Shown: positions 26,368 through 34,824 of the stretch, piece after piece
How positions within the stretch are numbered: the stretch's first letter is position 1
Layout: every line of letters begins with the position of its first letter
NCBI GenBank assembly: GCA_963639765.1
Contig: CAVHXA010000007.1
Location: 1-64,000 of the forward strand
Direction: 5' to 3'
DNA length: 64,000 nucleotides
Source: CAVHXA01 sp963639765
GTDB taxonomy: Bacteria > Bacillota > Clostridia > Oscillospirales > Oscillospiraceae
Program-made: the position numbers and the translations under genes
The notes under the pieces: model-generated
Databases searched by the model: none
What the model was told of the DNA's origin: nothing
The model's input: the letters and a program-made list of their open reading frames with translations, nothing else

Positions 26368-28092
26368 TTAAAGACTGGAAATATATTCGCCGGCGAGCAT
26401 GCCCATTGTCTGAGCCATACCAATGGAGATACCACTGACAGGGGTGGAATATTGGGCCCCAAAGCGACCGCCGCAGCAGTTCCCAGAGGCGAACAGTCCG
26501 CCAATCGGTTCGTTGTTGCAGTCGAGTACATTCTGGTTTTCATCTGTCAGAAGACCGCCGGTTGTAACCATAATGTTGCTGCTGGTGTTTTCACTGGCAT
26601 AACCAAAGAACGGCGGCTTTTCAACAGGCCACATCAGACTGGGGTCCTTGCCGAAATCTTCGTCGCGCCCCTTGTGACACAGATCGTTGTATCGATGAAC
26701 AGAGGCAACAAACTGTTCGGCGGCTTCTGCTTCATAACCAAGCTTTCGCGCAAGCTCCTCCAGCGTGTTTGCTGCTACGGTTGTCACATTTCCGGGTCCT
26801 CCCGGACCGGGACCCATCGGACCGGCGGGCATTCCATCTGCGTTATCAGGACCGCCCGGACCACCAGGACCGCCCGGACCACCGGGGCCGCCCGGACCAC
26901 CCGGACCACCGGGGCCGCCCGGACCACCGGGGCCGCCCGGACCACCGGGACTGTCTGAGGACTCGGATTCAACAGGCTGTCCCAAGGCCTTTTGCATTGC
27001 ACGGCGCAGAGCACCAGCGTCTTCTTCGTGCGCATAATCTACCGACAGATGTCCGGCGGGCTGGACCTTTACCTGTTGTGTAATCTGTGAATCGAATACT
27101 ACCGCCAGCTTTCCTTTTGGCTGGCGAAGACCCTGTACAGCAGACAGAACCACGTCGCCAAAGCCTTCGTTGCAATAACGTTTTCCCTTGCAGTTCAGCC
27201 AAAGGGCAGCTGTAGTCCCGATGGGGTCAGTCGGGGATCCTCCCGGGTAGCAATAGGTGCCGCCCATGGCACTCAGAGGCCGAGGCTCCAAACGTCCGCC
27301 CGCCCATACACCGAGACGGATACCAAGACCATCACAGCCGCGCGTGCCCCATTTTTTATCCGGAAAGAGATCCGCAGTTTCCAAAAGGAGATCACGGCAC
27401 ATGTCCGGGTTACCGACAAAGTCGCCAGATGAAAGCAGCAGACCCTTATTCGCGTTGCATCGTATATATTTTCCGGCAGCATCTCTGATTATGATGCCGG
27501 TAACGCGTCCATCTCTTTTTTCCAGATATTGTGCTTCAATCTGCCACAACCACCGTGCGCCAAGTTGGATGGATTTTTCAACGGCATAATCCATGCAGAT
27601 CTTCTGATTGTCACGTCCCATCAGGGTACAGCCTACCCAGGTTGTGATTCCGGAAACGGTAACCTTGCTGGGACCCTGCAGTGGAACCTGCCGAATCTCA
27701 AGCGATTCACGCTGTACATTGGAGAGAGGCTCGATCAGCCAGTCAAAGCAACGTCCGGAATTGCGTGCAAAGTTCATTACAAGGCCCGGATTTGAACGGT
27801 TGTTGCTGCGAAGCTGCCAGTCATTTAAGAATTCGACCACATCAACCTCGGGAATACCGTGATTTTTCAGAAACTGAGAGTTTATATGGCCGATCTGTCC
27901 GCCGCCGGAAAAGCTATGACGATCCATCGCGGATTTTTCAAGGACGATAACACTTGCACCATGTTCGGCAGCAGCACGGGCCGAACAGGCTCCGGCGTGT
28001 CCTCCGCCGAGAACAACTACGTCTGCCGTGATGGTTTCTGCAATAAGACCTTCGTCTATTTTTTCCGGTGGGATTTGCCAGGATGAATTCAT
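26368..28092 (-). CDS. Fumarate-reductase/KstD-like FAD oxidoreductase with Gly-Gly-Pro repeat insert
   Basis: Flavoprotein of 574 aa in the succinate dehydrogenase/fumarate reductase FAD family, which also holds 3-ketosteroid dehydrogenases and urocanate or cinnamate reductases. FAD-binding start is VVVLGGGHAGACSARAAAEHG; the C-terminal FAD contact is GGLFASGNCCGGRFG. Residues about 382-414 are eleven exact Gly-Gly-Pro units (26848-26946), followed by a further Gly/Pro/Met stretch, inserted before the cap-domain region. It lacks heme and flavin attachment domains and a signal peptide, so it is likely a cytoplasmic reductase. GGAGG is 8 bases before ATG. It has a strong own promoter with a possible operator. 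Substrate unknown. Confidence 0.85.
   Translation of the reverse strand: MNSSWQIPPEKIDEGLIAETITADVVVLGGGHAGACSARAAAEHGASVIVLEKSAMDRHSFSGGGQIGHINSQFLKNHGIPEVDVVEFLNDWQLRSNNRSNPGLVMNFARNSGRCFDWLIEPLSNVQRESLEIRQVPLQGPSKVTVSGITTWVGCTLMGRDNQKICMDYAVEKSIQLGARWLWQIEAQYLEKRDGRVTGIIIRDAAGKYIRCNANKGLLLSSGDFVGNPDMCRDLLLETADLFPDKKWGTRGCDGLGIRLGVWAGGRLEPRPLSAMGGTYCYPGGSPTDPIGTTAALWLNCKGKRYCNEGFGDVVLSAVQGLRQPKGKLAVVFDSQITQQVKVQPAGHLSVDYAHEEDAGALRRAMQKALGQPVESESSDSPGGPGGPGGPGGPGGPGGPGGPGGPGGPGGPGGPDNADGMPAGPMGPGPGGPGNVTTVAANTLEELARKLGYEAEAAEQFVASVHRYNDLCHKGRDEDFGKDPSLMWPVEKPPFFGYASENTSSNIMVTTGGLLTDENQNVLDCNNEPIGGLFASGNCCGGRFGAQYSTPVSGISIGMAQTMGMLAGEYISSL
26848..26946. repeat. Eleven tandem 9-bp units coding Gly-Gly-Pro
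   Basis: The minus strand reads GGN-GGN-CCN eleven times without interruption, with synonymous variation (GGTGGTCCG, GGCGGCCCC, GGCGGTCCT), so it is not a fresh perfect slippage product. It keeps the reading frame of the flavoprotein. Confidence 0.95.
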
Positions 28093-28130
28093 TTACAGGT
28101 CCTCCGTTTCAGAAAGATATGTATATCAAA

Positions 28131-28173
28131 TTAGTTCATATACGAATTATAGCAGGAAAATACTCTGCGTCAA
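28131..28173 (-). promoter_or_regulatory. Strong promoter and candidate operator of the flavoprotein gene
   Basis: On the minus strand TTGACG (28168-28173), 16 bases, TATAAT (28146-28151). Directly downstream, TTAGT-6-ACGAA (28131-28146) overlaps the start region. Related half-sites are seen at the old-yellow-enzyme promoter (59578-59593) and the SnoaL promoter (33976-33987). Confidence 0.7.
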
Positions 28174-28335
28174 GTGCTTTGTAAAAGAAAACAGAACGGC
28201 TGCGAATCACAGCTGCATAAAATCAAAAACAAGTCGGGACGGTAAAGCTGGCTTTTCCCTGATGCGCGCGGTGCAGGATCAGGACCTGCTGCAAAATGCG
28301 GTTTGGACGGATGGTTTTGTCGGCAAGACGAAGAG

Positions 28336-28373
28336 ATCGGGAGAAACCACAAAAATCCATGATTTCTCCCGAT
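28336..28373 (-). terminator. 11-bp hairpin downstream of the liv operon
   Basis: A perfect 11-bp stem (28336-28346 with 28363-28373) with a 16-base loop lies about 80 bases past the livF stop. The minus-strand continuation is CTCTTCGTCTT, only partly T-rich, so it may be a weak terminator or an RNA-stabilising end. The rest of the 28174-28455 stretch shows no gene. Confidence 0.5.
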
Positions 28374-28455
28374 AGGATATGGTGCTGCGTCGCCAAAAAG
28401 CGTTTGCAGCATTCTATAAACCTGCTCTCGAGGCGGCGCAAAAGGAAGAGAAAAG

Positions 28456-29154
28456 TCAGCCGCCAAGATAGGCTTTTTTAATTGCGTCGGATGCAGCCAG
28501 TTCGCTGCCTTTTCCGGAAAGCGAGATCGACCCGGACTCTAAAACATAGGCACGATCAGCAATCTGAAGCGCCATTTCCGCATTCTGCTCAACAAGAAGA
28601 ACAGTAGTCCCGGATTGATGCAGCTCCTGAATAATGGAAAAAATCTGTTCAACCAGAATGGGAGCCAGTCCCATGGAGGGCTCATCAAGCATGATAAGCT
28701 TTGGATGACTGATTAAGGCTCTTCCCATGGCAAGCATTTGCTGCTCGCCGCCGGAGAGTGTACCGGCAATCTGGTTTTTGCGCTCCTCTAGACGGGGGAA
28801 ACGTTTAAATATATCTTCAAGCTCGTCCTTAGTCGGACGTTTGTGAATATAGGCACCCATTTCCAGATTTTCCAGAACAGTCATCTGCAAAAAAATCCTT
28901 CGTCCCTCCGGGACATGAGCCAGTCCATCATAAACAAGTGTGTGGCTTTTGGAGTGGGTAATATTCTTTCCGAGAAACTCAATAGAACCGGTTTTAGAGT
29001 GAAGCATACCGGATATAGTCTTCAGCGTGGTTGATTTGCCGGCGCCATTGGCACCGATAAGAGCCACGATTTCACCGGGGCTTACTTCAAAGGATACATT
29101 CTTCAGTGCGTGAATCTTACCGTAGTAGACATTGATATCATGAACCTTAAGCAT
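28456..29154 (-). CDS. livF: Branched-chain amino acid-type ABC transporter ATPase LivF
   Basis: Cytoplasmic ATPase of 232 aa. Walker A is GANGAGKSTT, signature LSGGEQQMLAMG, Walker B LIMLDEPSMGL. The VPEGRRIFLQMTV segment is typical of LivF. ATG at 29154 has GGAG 9 bases upstream; it overlaps the livG end by 8 bases. Last gene of livK-livH-livM-livG-livF. Confidence 0.93.
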   Translation of the reverse strand: MLKVHDINVYYGKIHALKNVSFEVSPGEIVALIGANGAGKSTTLKTISGMLHSKTGSIEFLGKNITHSKSHTLVYDGLAHVPEGRRIFLQMTVLENLEMGAYIHKRPTKDELEDIFKRFPRLEERKNQIAGTLSGGEQQMLAMGRALISHPKLIMLDEPSMGLAPILVEQIFSIIQELHQSGTTVLLVEQNAEMALQIADRAYVLESGSISLSGKGSELAASDAIKKAYLGG

Positions 29155-30022
29155 TGCTCTTGGCTCCTTTCTTGCCAAGATAGGCTTCGATCACTGTGGG
29201 GTTGGACCTGATGTCATCCGGAGAGCCTTTTGCAATTACCTTTCCGTAATTCAGGACACAGATACCTTCACAGATTCCCATGACCAGATTCATGTCGTGT
29301 TCAATCAGCATAATTGCAATCTGGAACGTGTCGCGAATGCGGCGGATATTCTCCATCAGCTCCATTGTTTCAGATGGGTTCATGCCGGCCGCCGGCTCGT
29401 CGAGAAGAAGAATGCTTGGATTTGTTGCCAAGGCACGTACTATTTCGAGTCTGCGTTGTGCGCCATAAGGAAGGTTTCCGGCCTGAACCTCAGATAAATC
29501 AGCCAGTGCAAAAAAGTCCAGCAGCTCCATAGCTGTTTCACTGGCAGCTTTTTCAGCTCGACGAAAGCCAAAGCCGTGGGTAACAGCAGACAGAAGATTT
29601 TCCTTAATCATATTGTGCATGCCAACTTTGACATTGTCGATCACGCTCAAATTGTTATAAAGCCGGATGTTTTGAAATGTACGGGCAACGCCCATTCTGC
29701 TGACCTGGTGTGTCGACTTTCCTGCAGTGGAGAAGCCGTTTATCATGATACTGCCACGGGTTGGCTGATAGACACTGGTAAGCAGATTGAAAACCGTAGT
29801 TTTACCTGCACCGTTTGGACCAATCAGTCCGGCAATTTCCGTACGTCCTACAGTCAGTGAAAAATCATCCACAGCTGTAAGACCGCCGAAGTCAATACCC
29901 AGATGCTGGGCTTCCAGAACAGGTATATAGTCTATGTCACGTTCCGGGACCAGAGACCCGCTTGGATAGGGGACAAGCGGAGAGTCGGGAAGCTTATAGG
30001 CAGGAAGCTGATATTCAGCCAT
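29147..30022 (-). CDS. livG: Branched-chain amino acid-type ABC transporter ATPase LivG
   Basis: Second ATPase, 291 aa. Walker A GPNGAGKTT, LivG-type insert MGVARTFQNIRLYNNLSV, Walker B SILLLDEPAAGMN. An N-terminal extension of about 35 residues, rich in Pro and Tyr, precedes the ABC domain and is not usual for LivG. AAGGAGG lies 9 bases before ATG. It overlaps livM by 8 bases and livF by 8. Confidence 0.93.
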   Translation of the reverse strand: MAEYQLPAYKLPDSPLVPYPSGSLVPERDIDYIPVLEAQHLGIDFGGLTAVDDFSLTVGRTEIAGLIGPNGAGKTTVFNLLTSVYQPTRGSIMINGFSTAGKSTHQVSRMGVARTFQNIRLYNNLSVIDNVKVGMHNMIKENLLSAVTHGFGFRRAEKAASETAMELLDFFALADLSEVQAGNLPYGAQRRLEIVRALATNPSILLLDEPAAGMNPSETMELMENIRRIRDTFQIAIMLIEHDMNLVMGICEGICVLNYGKVIAKGSPDDIRSNPTVIEAYLGKKGAKSNA

Positions 30023-31055
30023 TTGTCTGCACCTCCTTGCCGGACTTTCGATTTTTTATAAAACGAATCAGGTTGCCAACAGACCAGCGTCCCTTCAACT
30101 CGGCAAAAGTGGGGGATGCATTCAGCAGCATGATCAGAATCAGAAGAATTGAATAGGCAAGCATTCGGTAATCAGCTACCTCACGCAAAAGCTCCGGAAG
30201 AGCCCGAAGAATGATGGTTGCAATGATGGAGCCGCGAATGGAGCCCATTCCGCCAAGAACAACAATTACAAGAATCTCAATGGACATATTGTAGTCAAAG
30301 GTGGCCGGCTTGCTGTTTGCAAGCGTATGACCGTAGAGAACGCCTGCCATACCTGCAAAGAAAGCTGCCAGTACAAATACCATGAGCTTGTAATAGGTAA
30401 CATCAATACCATTTGATTCTGCCGCAATTCGATTATCCCGTATTGCCATAATGGCACGGCCGTGCCGGGAATTTTTCAAATTCATCATCACAAGAACAAC
30501 CAGGAAAATAAGGACAATACCATAGGGAAGCAGCGTTTTGGTGTCAGCATAGATCGAGGCGGTATTCAGACCCTTCGCACCGCCGGTTGCCTTCAGATTT
30601 GTAATAACGTTCTTGATAATTTCGCCGCAGGCCAGGGTAACAATAGCAAGATAGTCACCCTTCAGTCGCAGCGCGGGAAGTCCGACGGCAAAACCGATAA
30701 TGGCGGCAGCCAGACCTCCTAAAAGCATCGACACGGGCAGACGGACAATCAGGGGCAGTACATCAGCCGTTGCCAGAGAAAACAGGCACCCGGAAAAAAG
30801 CCCGACGGACATAAACCCCGCATGGCCGAGAGAGAGCTCTCCCAAAAGACCGACAACCAGGTTCAGAGAAACAGCCATTGCCACATAACAGCAAATAGAT
30901 GTCAGCATGCTGGACATCTGTCGACTTGCATGACCTGTGTAGACCATTGCGGCTGCAACACCGCAGATTACGGCAGTTATGAGGACTGTGATCATATTGT
31001 TTGTGAAGAAGCGCCTTTTTGTTGCAGAAACCTGCTTGGATGCATTCTTTTCCAT
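30015..31055 (-). CDS. livM: Branched-chain amino acid-type ABC permease LivM
   Basis: Membrane permease of 346 aa with about ten hydrophobic segments. LGHAGFMSVGLFSG and GLPALRLKGDYLAIVTLA are LivM hallmarks, and the EAA-like loop follows near GIDVTYYKLMVF. The ATG at 31055 with AAGGTG upstream was chosen over an in-frame GTG at 31073 that lacks one. The livH stop is 4 bases upstream. Confidence 0.92.
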   Translation of the reverse strand: MEKNASKQVSATKRRFFTNNMITVLITAVICGVAAAMVYTGHASRQMSSMLTSICCYVAMAVSLNLVVGLLGELSLGHAGFMSVGLFSGCLFSLATADVLPLIVRLPVSMLLGGLAAAIIGFAVGLPALRLKGDYLAIVTLACGEIIKNVITNLKATGGAKGLNTASIYADTKTLLPYGIVLIFLVVLVMMNLKNSRHGRAIMAIRDNRIAAESNGIDVTYYKLMVFVLAAFFAGMAGVLYGHTLANSKPATFDYNMSIEILVIVVLGGMGSIRGSIIATIILRALPELLREVADYRMLAYSILLILIMLLNASPTFAELKGRWSVGNLIRFIKNRKSGKEVQTNG

Positions 31056-31059
31056 ATAT

Positions 31060-31938
31060 CTACACCTTCTCACTGATCTTTTTTCCCAGCAGTCCGGTTG
31101 GTTTTACAACCAGAACTACAACCAGGACGCCGAAAACAATTGCGTCGGCCCAGAGGGTGGAAATGTATGTTTTTGAAAGCTGTTCGATTACTCCGAGCAA
31201 AATACCACCGAGCATGGCACCGGGAATAGAACCTATGCCGCCAAATACAGCTGCGGTAAATGCCTTGATGCCGGGCATGGCTCCTGTTGTCGGACGGATA
31301 TAGACATATGCGGAGCCATAAAAAATTGCGGCGACAGCAGCCAGGGCAGAGCCTATTGCAAAGGTAATGGTAATGGTTCGGTTTACACTGATGCCCATCA
31401 GTTCCGCTGCCTCTTTGTCCTCTGAAACAGCTCGCATGGCTTTGCCGATTCGCGTCTTATTGATAAACAGGGAAAGAAAAATCATGATCAGGGCCGTAGC
31501 AATAAGTGTTGCAAGTGTAATGCCGTCAATGTATACGCCGGCTGCTTCTACTGTTGGAAGCGATAAGATAACGGGAAAGGCTTTCTGCTCGGAGCCATAG
31601 ATCAGAAGAGCCAGATTTTGCAGCAGGTAGCTTACTCCGATGGCCGTGATCAGAACAGCCAGAGGCTGGGCCTGACGAAGCGGGCGATAGGCCAGAAATT
31701 CAATTGTAACACCCAGCAGAGCACAGATCAGAATGCTGATCAGAACCGCAGCTGCCGGCGGCAGCCCCATGGTAAATACTACGGTTACCACACAGTATGC
31801 ACCTACCATGATGATATCGCCGTGGGCAAAGTTCAGCATTTTTGCAATGCCGTATACCATCGTGTAGCCCAAGGCGATCAGAGCATAGATACTTCCCAGA
31901 CTCAATCCACTGATCAGGGTTTGAATGAGTTTAACCAT
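31060..31938 (-). CDS. livH: Branched-chain amino acid-type ABC permease LivH
   Basis: Membrane permease of 292 aa, eight or nine helices, with GYTMVYGIAKMLNFAHGD near the N-terminus, the LivH signature. The ATG at 31938 gives the standard length; 40 further residues would be encoded upstream but they lack any membrane or family feature. Forms the pore with LivM. A strong GC hairpin separates it from livK. Confidence 0.92.
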   Translation of the reverse strand: MVKLIQTLISGLSLGSIYALIALGYTMVYGIAKMLNFAHGDIIMVGAYCVVTVVFTMGLPPAAAVLISILICALLGVTIEFLAYRPLRQAQPLAVLITAIGVSYLLQNLALLIYGSEQKAFPVILSLPTVEAAGVYIDGITLATLIATALIMIFLSLFINKTRIGKAMRAVSEDKEAAELMGISVNRTITITFAIGSALAAVAAIFYGSAYVYIRPTTGAMPGIKAFTAAVFGGIGSIPGAMLGGILLGVIEQLSKTYISTLWADAIVFGVLVVVLVVKPTGLLGKKISEKV

Positions 31939-32047
31939 AGGTTTACAAAACCTTCTTTCCGTAGTTTCGGTGATCGGACGGCACAAGACTGCCGCGCGTG
32001 AAGGTGCAGGGCGTTTGGCACTATTCTGCCGTTGGATCATCCCAATG

Positions 32048-32069
32048 CCCCGGGGCAAAAGCCCCGGGG
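32048..32069 (-). promoter_or_regulatory. Intercistronic hairpin between livK and livH
   Basis: A perfect 9-bp stem of pure G/C (32048-32056 with 32061-32069) with a four-base loop lies 12 bases past the livK stop. It has no following T run, so it more likely protects the livK transcript from 3' decay or attenuates than terminates, which would raise binding protein over permease. Confidence 0.7.
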
Positions 32070-32081
32070 AACGGAATATCT

Positions 32082-33314
32082 TTATTCGGCAAAGAGACTG
32101 GAAGTGCCATCAGCAGCAAAGACCATGGCTTTTGCGGCTTTGTCGGGTTCCCGCTCATCATCCCAGCTCATTGTGCCGGTCAGGCCTTCTACCGTGATTT
32201 CATGCATTGCAGAAACCATGCTGGAGGTAAAGTCTGCGTCGGCAGGGGTCTTTCCACAGGCTTCCATAGCGGCCTTAACGGCATAAACGGCGTCATAGGC
32301 ATCAGCGGCAAACTGATCGGGAGCAGTGCCGTGAACAGCGGTATATTTCTCAACAAAGGTTTTGGTCTGTTCGTCCTGCGCATCCGCAGAGAAGGGAGTC
32401 AGCATCATAACGCCTTCGAGCATGGACAGATCAGAAACCTTGGTCTGCAAACCGTCAAGACCATCACAGCCAAAGAAGGTCATGCCGTCCAGCTTTCCGT
32501 TTGCCTGAGTCAGGAACACAGATGCTTCTGCAGCGTAGATGGGGAGAAATACCAGATCACAGCCGGAATCGCGGATTTCGTTAATCTGAGTGGAGAAATC
32601 TGTTTTGGTGCTGTCCGTGAAGGACTGCTCGGCTACAATCTCGAGCCCGCGCTCTTTAGCCTGAGCCAGGAAGGTCTCATACAGACCGGCGGAATAGTCG
32701 ATGTCGGACTGATAGAACACGGCAATTTTTGTGCCAAGGTTGTTGTCGGCAATATAGTTTGCAGATGCATAACCCTGAGCAGGATCGTTGAAGCAGACAC
32801 GGAATGCATTTTCGTTGTCCTTAATGCAGTCCTTCGCAGAGGATGTGCAGGTGACGATTAGGATATCGTCGGCCTTTGCAGAGACAATAACAGACTGTGC
32901 CTCGCCGGACAGAACGCAGCCAAGTGAAACATCCATGCCGTCATCCATCAGCTTGCCGTATGCGGAAACGGCAGAATCGGGATCGCCCTGAGAATCTTCC
33001 GCCTGCAGGGTGAAGGTATAGCCGTTCACACCGCCGGCAGCGTTGATTTCGTCCACGGCAACCTGGGCTCCGTCACGAGTGGAAGTACCATAGTTTGCGT
33101 AGTCGCCGGTCATGGGGCCGATCAGACCAAGCAGAACAGAACCGCCCTGGGAAGAAGTTTCAGCCTGTGCAGTTGCATCATTCTGCGCTGTGGTTGATTC
33201 GCCGGAGGTCTCTGCGGATTGTGCTGTTTCCTCTTTTTGCCCACAGGCAGCAAGACAGGAGATCAGCAACGCAAATACCATTACCAGACAGAGGGTTTTG
33301 AACAATTTCTTCAT
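32082..33314 (-). CDS. livK: Branched-chain amino acid-type substrate-binding lipoprotein LivK/LivJ
   Basis: Extracellular ligand-binding lipoprotein, 410 aa (periplasmic-binding type I fold). Signal peptide with lipobox CLAAC; a Ser/Thr/Glu linker of about 35 residues follows. GLIGPMTGDYANYG and VDEINAAGGVNGY are the family N-terminal motifs. Ligand cannot be named: the fold binds branched amino acids, amides and aromatic acids in different members. ATG at 33314 has GAGGT 7 bases upstream. First gene of livKHMGF, directed away from the SnoaL cluster. Confidence 0.92.
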   Translation of the reverse strand: MKKLFKTLCLVMVFALLISCLAACGQKEETAQSAETSGESTTAQNDATAQAETSSQGGSVLLGLIGPMTGDYANYGTSTRDGAQVAVDEINAAGGVNGYTFTLQAEDSQGDPDSAVSAYGKLMDDGMDVSLGCVLSGEAQSVIVSAKADDILIVTCTSSAKDCIKDNENAFRVCFNDPAQGYASANYIADNNLGTKIAVFYQSDIDYSAGLYETFLAQAKERGLEIVAEQSFTDSTKTDFSTQINEIRDSGCDLVFLPIYAAEASVFLTQANGKLDGMTFFGCDGLDGLQTKVSDLSMLEGVMMLTPFSADAQDEQTKTFVEKYTAVHGTAPDQFAADAYDAVYAVKAAMEACGKTPADADFTSSMVSAMHEITVEGLTGTMSWDDEREPDKAAKAMVFAADGTSSLFAE

Positions 33315-33394
33315 AACTGTTACCTCAATTCTTCTTACTGATTTATTTTCAGTCTTTCGACTCAAAATACAGAAAACAGACAGGATAATAAAAT

Positions 33395-33422
33395 AACGGC
33401 TCTGCTTTGCAGCAAAGCCGTT
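33395..33422 (-). terminator. Terminator of the small membrane protein gene
   Basis: Stem AACGGCT (33395-33401) with AGCCGTT (33416-33422); minus-strand continuation is ATTTTATTATCC. It lies 14 bases past the stop codon at 33436 and in front of livK. Confidence 0.65.
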
Positions 33423-33435
33423 GTTCCGGTTAACA

Positions 33436-33717
33436 CTACACTGCAGTGTATGTCACCAGACATCGGTTTTGCTGCGTATACCGAATAATTCGTACTGTCA
33501 GCAGATAAATAACCGAAACAAGAACCAGTACACCTGCAACAAGCAGCAGGGAAGTGATAAGCATAACAAAAATGGACCCCGCCAGAACGGCAGAGGCCCA
33601 AACAAGCACAATCGCAGTGCGAGAAGATGCGCTGCGCGCAGCACAGGCAGCCGATGCACAAAAAGCACCGGCGGATGCGGCCTGATTCATGTTGCAACGA
33701 TCATGCAAATGCTTCAT
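33436..33717 (-). CDS. Small membrane protein of unknown function
   Basis: A 93-aa protein. The N-terminal 32 residues are rich in Ala, Ser and Cys and carry little charge; then follow two hydrophobic segments (TAIVLVWASAVLAGSIF and LLLVAGVLVLVSVIYLL) and a short polar tail. GGAGG stands 8 bases before the ATG and a hairpin terminator follows, so it is likely a real gene. No family recognised. It lies between livK and the divergent SnoaL promoter. Confidence 0.55.
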   Translation of the reverse strand: MKHLHDRCNMNQAASAGAFCASAACAARSASSRTAIVLVWASAVLAGSIFVMLITSLLLVAGVLVLVSVIYLLTVRIIRYTQQNRCLVTYTAV

Positions 33718-33931
33718 CACAGCCGCCTCCTTCTGTCAAAAATCGAAATTATCACATTTGCTGCTGATGATGGTAGTCTACCCATTTTCTCCGAAAAAGT
33801 CAACGAACGTGTTGTTTGAAATTGTCTGTTATTTTTGCCGGCTTTCGTGCAATTTAAACAAAATCGGCAGAAGGAAGGATCCGAGACGAATTGCCTCGAC
33901 GCACCGGACCGGGAAATGGTCATTTGAAAAC

Positions 33932-33960
33932 TTGACAAAAAGAAGTTCATATGTTATATA
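33932..33960 (+). promoter_or_regulatory. Strong promoter of the SnoaL operon
   Basis: Consensus TTGACA (33932-33937), 17 bases, TATATA (33955-33960). AGTTCATAT (33944-33952) in the spacer is also found at the flavoprotein promoter (28133-28141). Confidence 0.75.
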
Positions 33961-33975
33961 TTCGTAAGCGAATTG

Positions 33976-33987
33976 TTCGTAGACTAA
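33976..33987 (+). promoter_or_regulatory. Candidate operator in the SnoaL leader
   Basis: TTCGT-AG-ACTAA (33976-33987) lies 15 bases after the -10 box. A second small dyad TTCG-4-CGAA is at 33961-33972. Half-sites match those at the flavoprotein (28131-28146) and old-yellow-enzyme (59578-59593) promoters, though the inner spacing differs (2 against 6). Confidence 0.4.
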
Positions 33988-34005
33988 TTAACCAGATAAG
34001 GAGTG

Positions 34006-34094
34006 AACGCCTTGAATGCNNNNNNNNNNACAATTCGACTCAGCTTGTTTAACTTCCTCACCCCTTGGCCAACTCTCAAAAACGCCTTGAATGC
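34006..34094. other. Assembly gap flanked by a 14-bp direct repeat
   Basis: Ten N (34020-34029) mark a scaffold join. AACGCCTTGAATGC occurs at 34006-34019 and again at 34081-34094. Removing everything between the copies joins the ribosome binding site AAGGAG to the TTG start of the SnoaL gene at the right distance. The 51 bases at 34030-34080 are therefore either a contig-end artefact or part of an inserted element. Confidence 0.8.
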
Positions 34095-34824
34095 AGAGCA
34101 ACTGTTAGATCGCTGGGAAGATCGCCGCGCAGTAAAAAATCTGATGGGCAAATACGCGCAAAGTATTCTGCTGAAAAAAGAGCCGGAAATGTTCAAAGCC
34201 TTCTGGGCAGACAGGCAGGATGTATGCCTTGGACGCAACGATGGCTGGTTTGCAGGCAGTGATGCGGTTAAGGGATATTACGACACCCTGAACGCTGCAA
34301 ACATCCGCACTCGTGACCTGCTCATGAAGCTTTATCCGGAACAGTGCCGAGATAAAACACCCGAAGAGCTCTATGGCATCGGCACCATGGAAATCAAAAG
34401 CCTGAACAATGCTGTTGTTGAGATTGCATCCGACGGGCAAACCGCCAAATATTTTGCTGTGTGTATTGGGCTTGTAACACGTCTGGATGAAACGGGAGTT
34501 GTTTCCAGCTGGGTTTACAGCTACTGGTGTGCCGATTTGGCAAAAGAAAATGACAGCTGGAAGCTATGGCATTTCAAAGAATTGACCGATATCGACAACC
34601 CCTGCGGGACCAAATGGGGGCAGGAAAACACAGGAAAGGCTTTTGACCCGGAGCCGGGTTTTGAAGACTTTGCCTCCATCTCTGAGCCAAAGCCCAATCT
34701 GCCGGCTCAGCTTTGGCAGACCTACAGCGGCGAGCGGGAATTTGCAGGTACACCGCGGCTGCCCGAAGCGTATGAGACGTTCGCCGACACGTTCAGTTAT
34801 GGCATAGAAGGAGGCGCAGTCTGA
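34087..34824 (+). CDS. SnoaL/NTF2-like protein 1
   Basis: A 245-aa SnoaL-like (NTF2 fold) protein. The N-terminal helix pattern RWEDRRAVKNLMGKYA and the later VSSWVYSYWCADLAKENDSWKLWHF are family-typical; these folds serve as isomerases, dehydratases (including BaiE-type) and hydroxylases or as binding proteins. A C-terminal extension of about 70 residues ends in LPEAYETFADTFSYG, repeated in the next two genes. TTG at 34087 is used because the same sequence at 34012 sits 8 bases after AAGGAG on the other side of the gap; the true leader is probably contiguous. Stop overlaps the next ATG (TGATG). Confidence 0.75.
   Translation: MNAEQLLDRWEDRRAVKNLMGKYAQSILLKKEPEMFKAFWADRQDVCLGRNDGWFAGSDAVKGYYDTLNAANIRTRDLLMKLYPEQCRDKTPEELYGIGTMEIKSLNNAVVEIASDGQTAKYFAVCIGLVTRLDETGVVSSWVYSYWCADLAKENDSWKLWHFKELTDIDNPCGTKWGQENTGKAFDPEPGFEDFASISEPKPNLPAQLWQTYSGEREFAGTPRLPEAYETFADTFSYGIEGGAV

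Noticed and set aside
26452..27083. Gly/Pro and Arg/Asp repeat frames on the plus strand opposite the flavoprotein
   Set aside because: Products of the GGP-coding repeat in other frames, overlapping a clear FAD enzyme.
28170..28466. Minus-strand frames of 72-98 codons between livF and the flavoprotein
   Set aside because: They cross the 11-bp hairpin and lack a start signal or conserved features.
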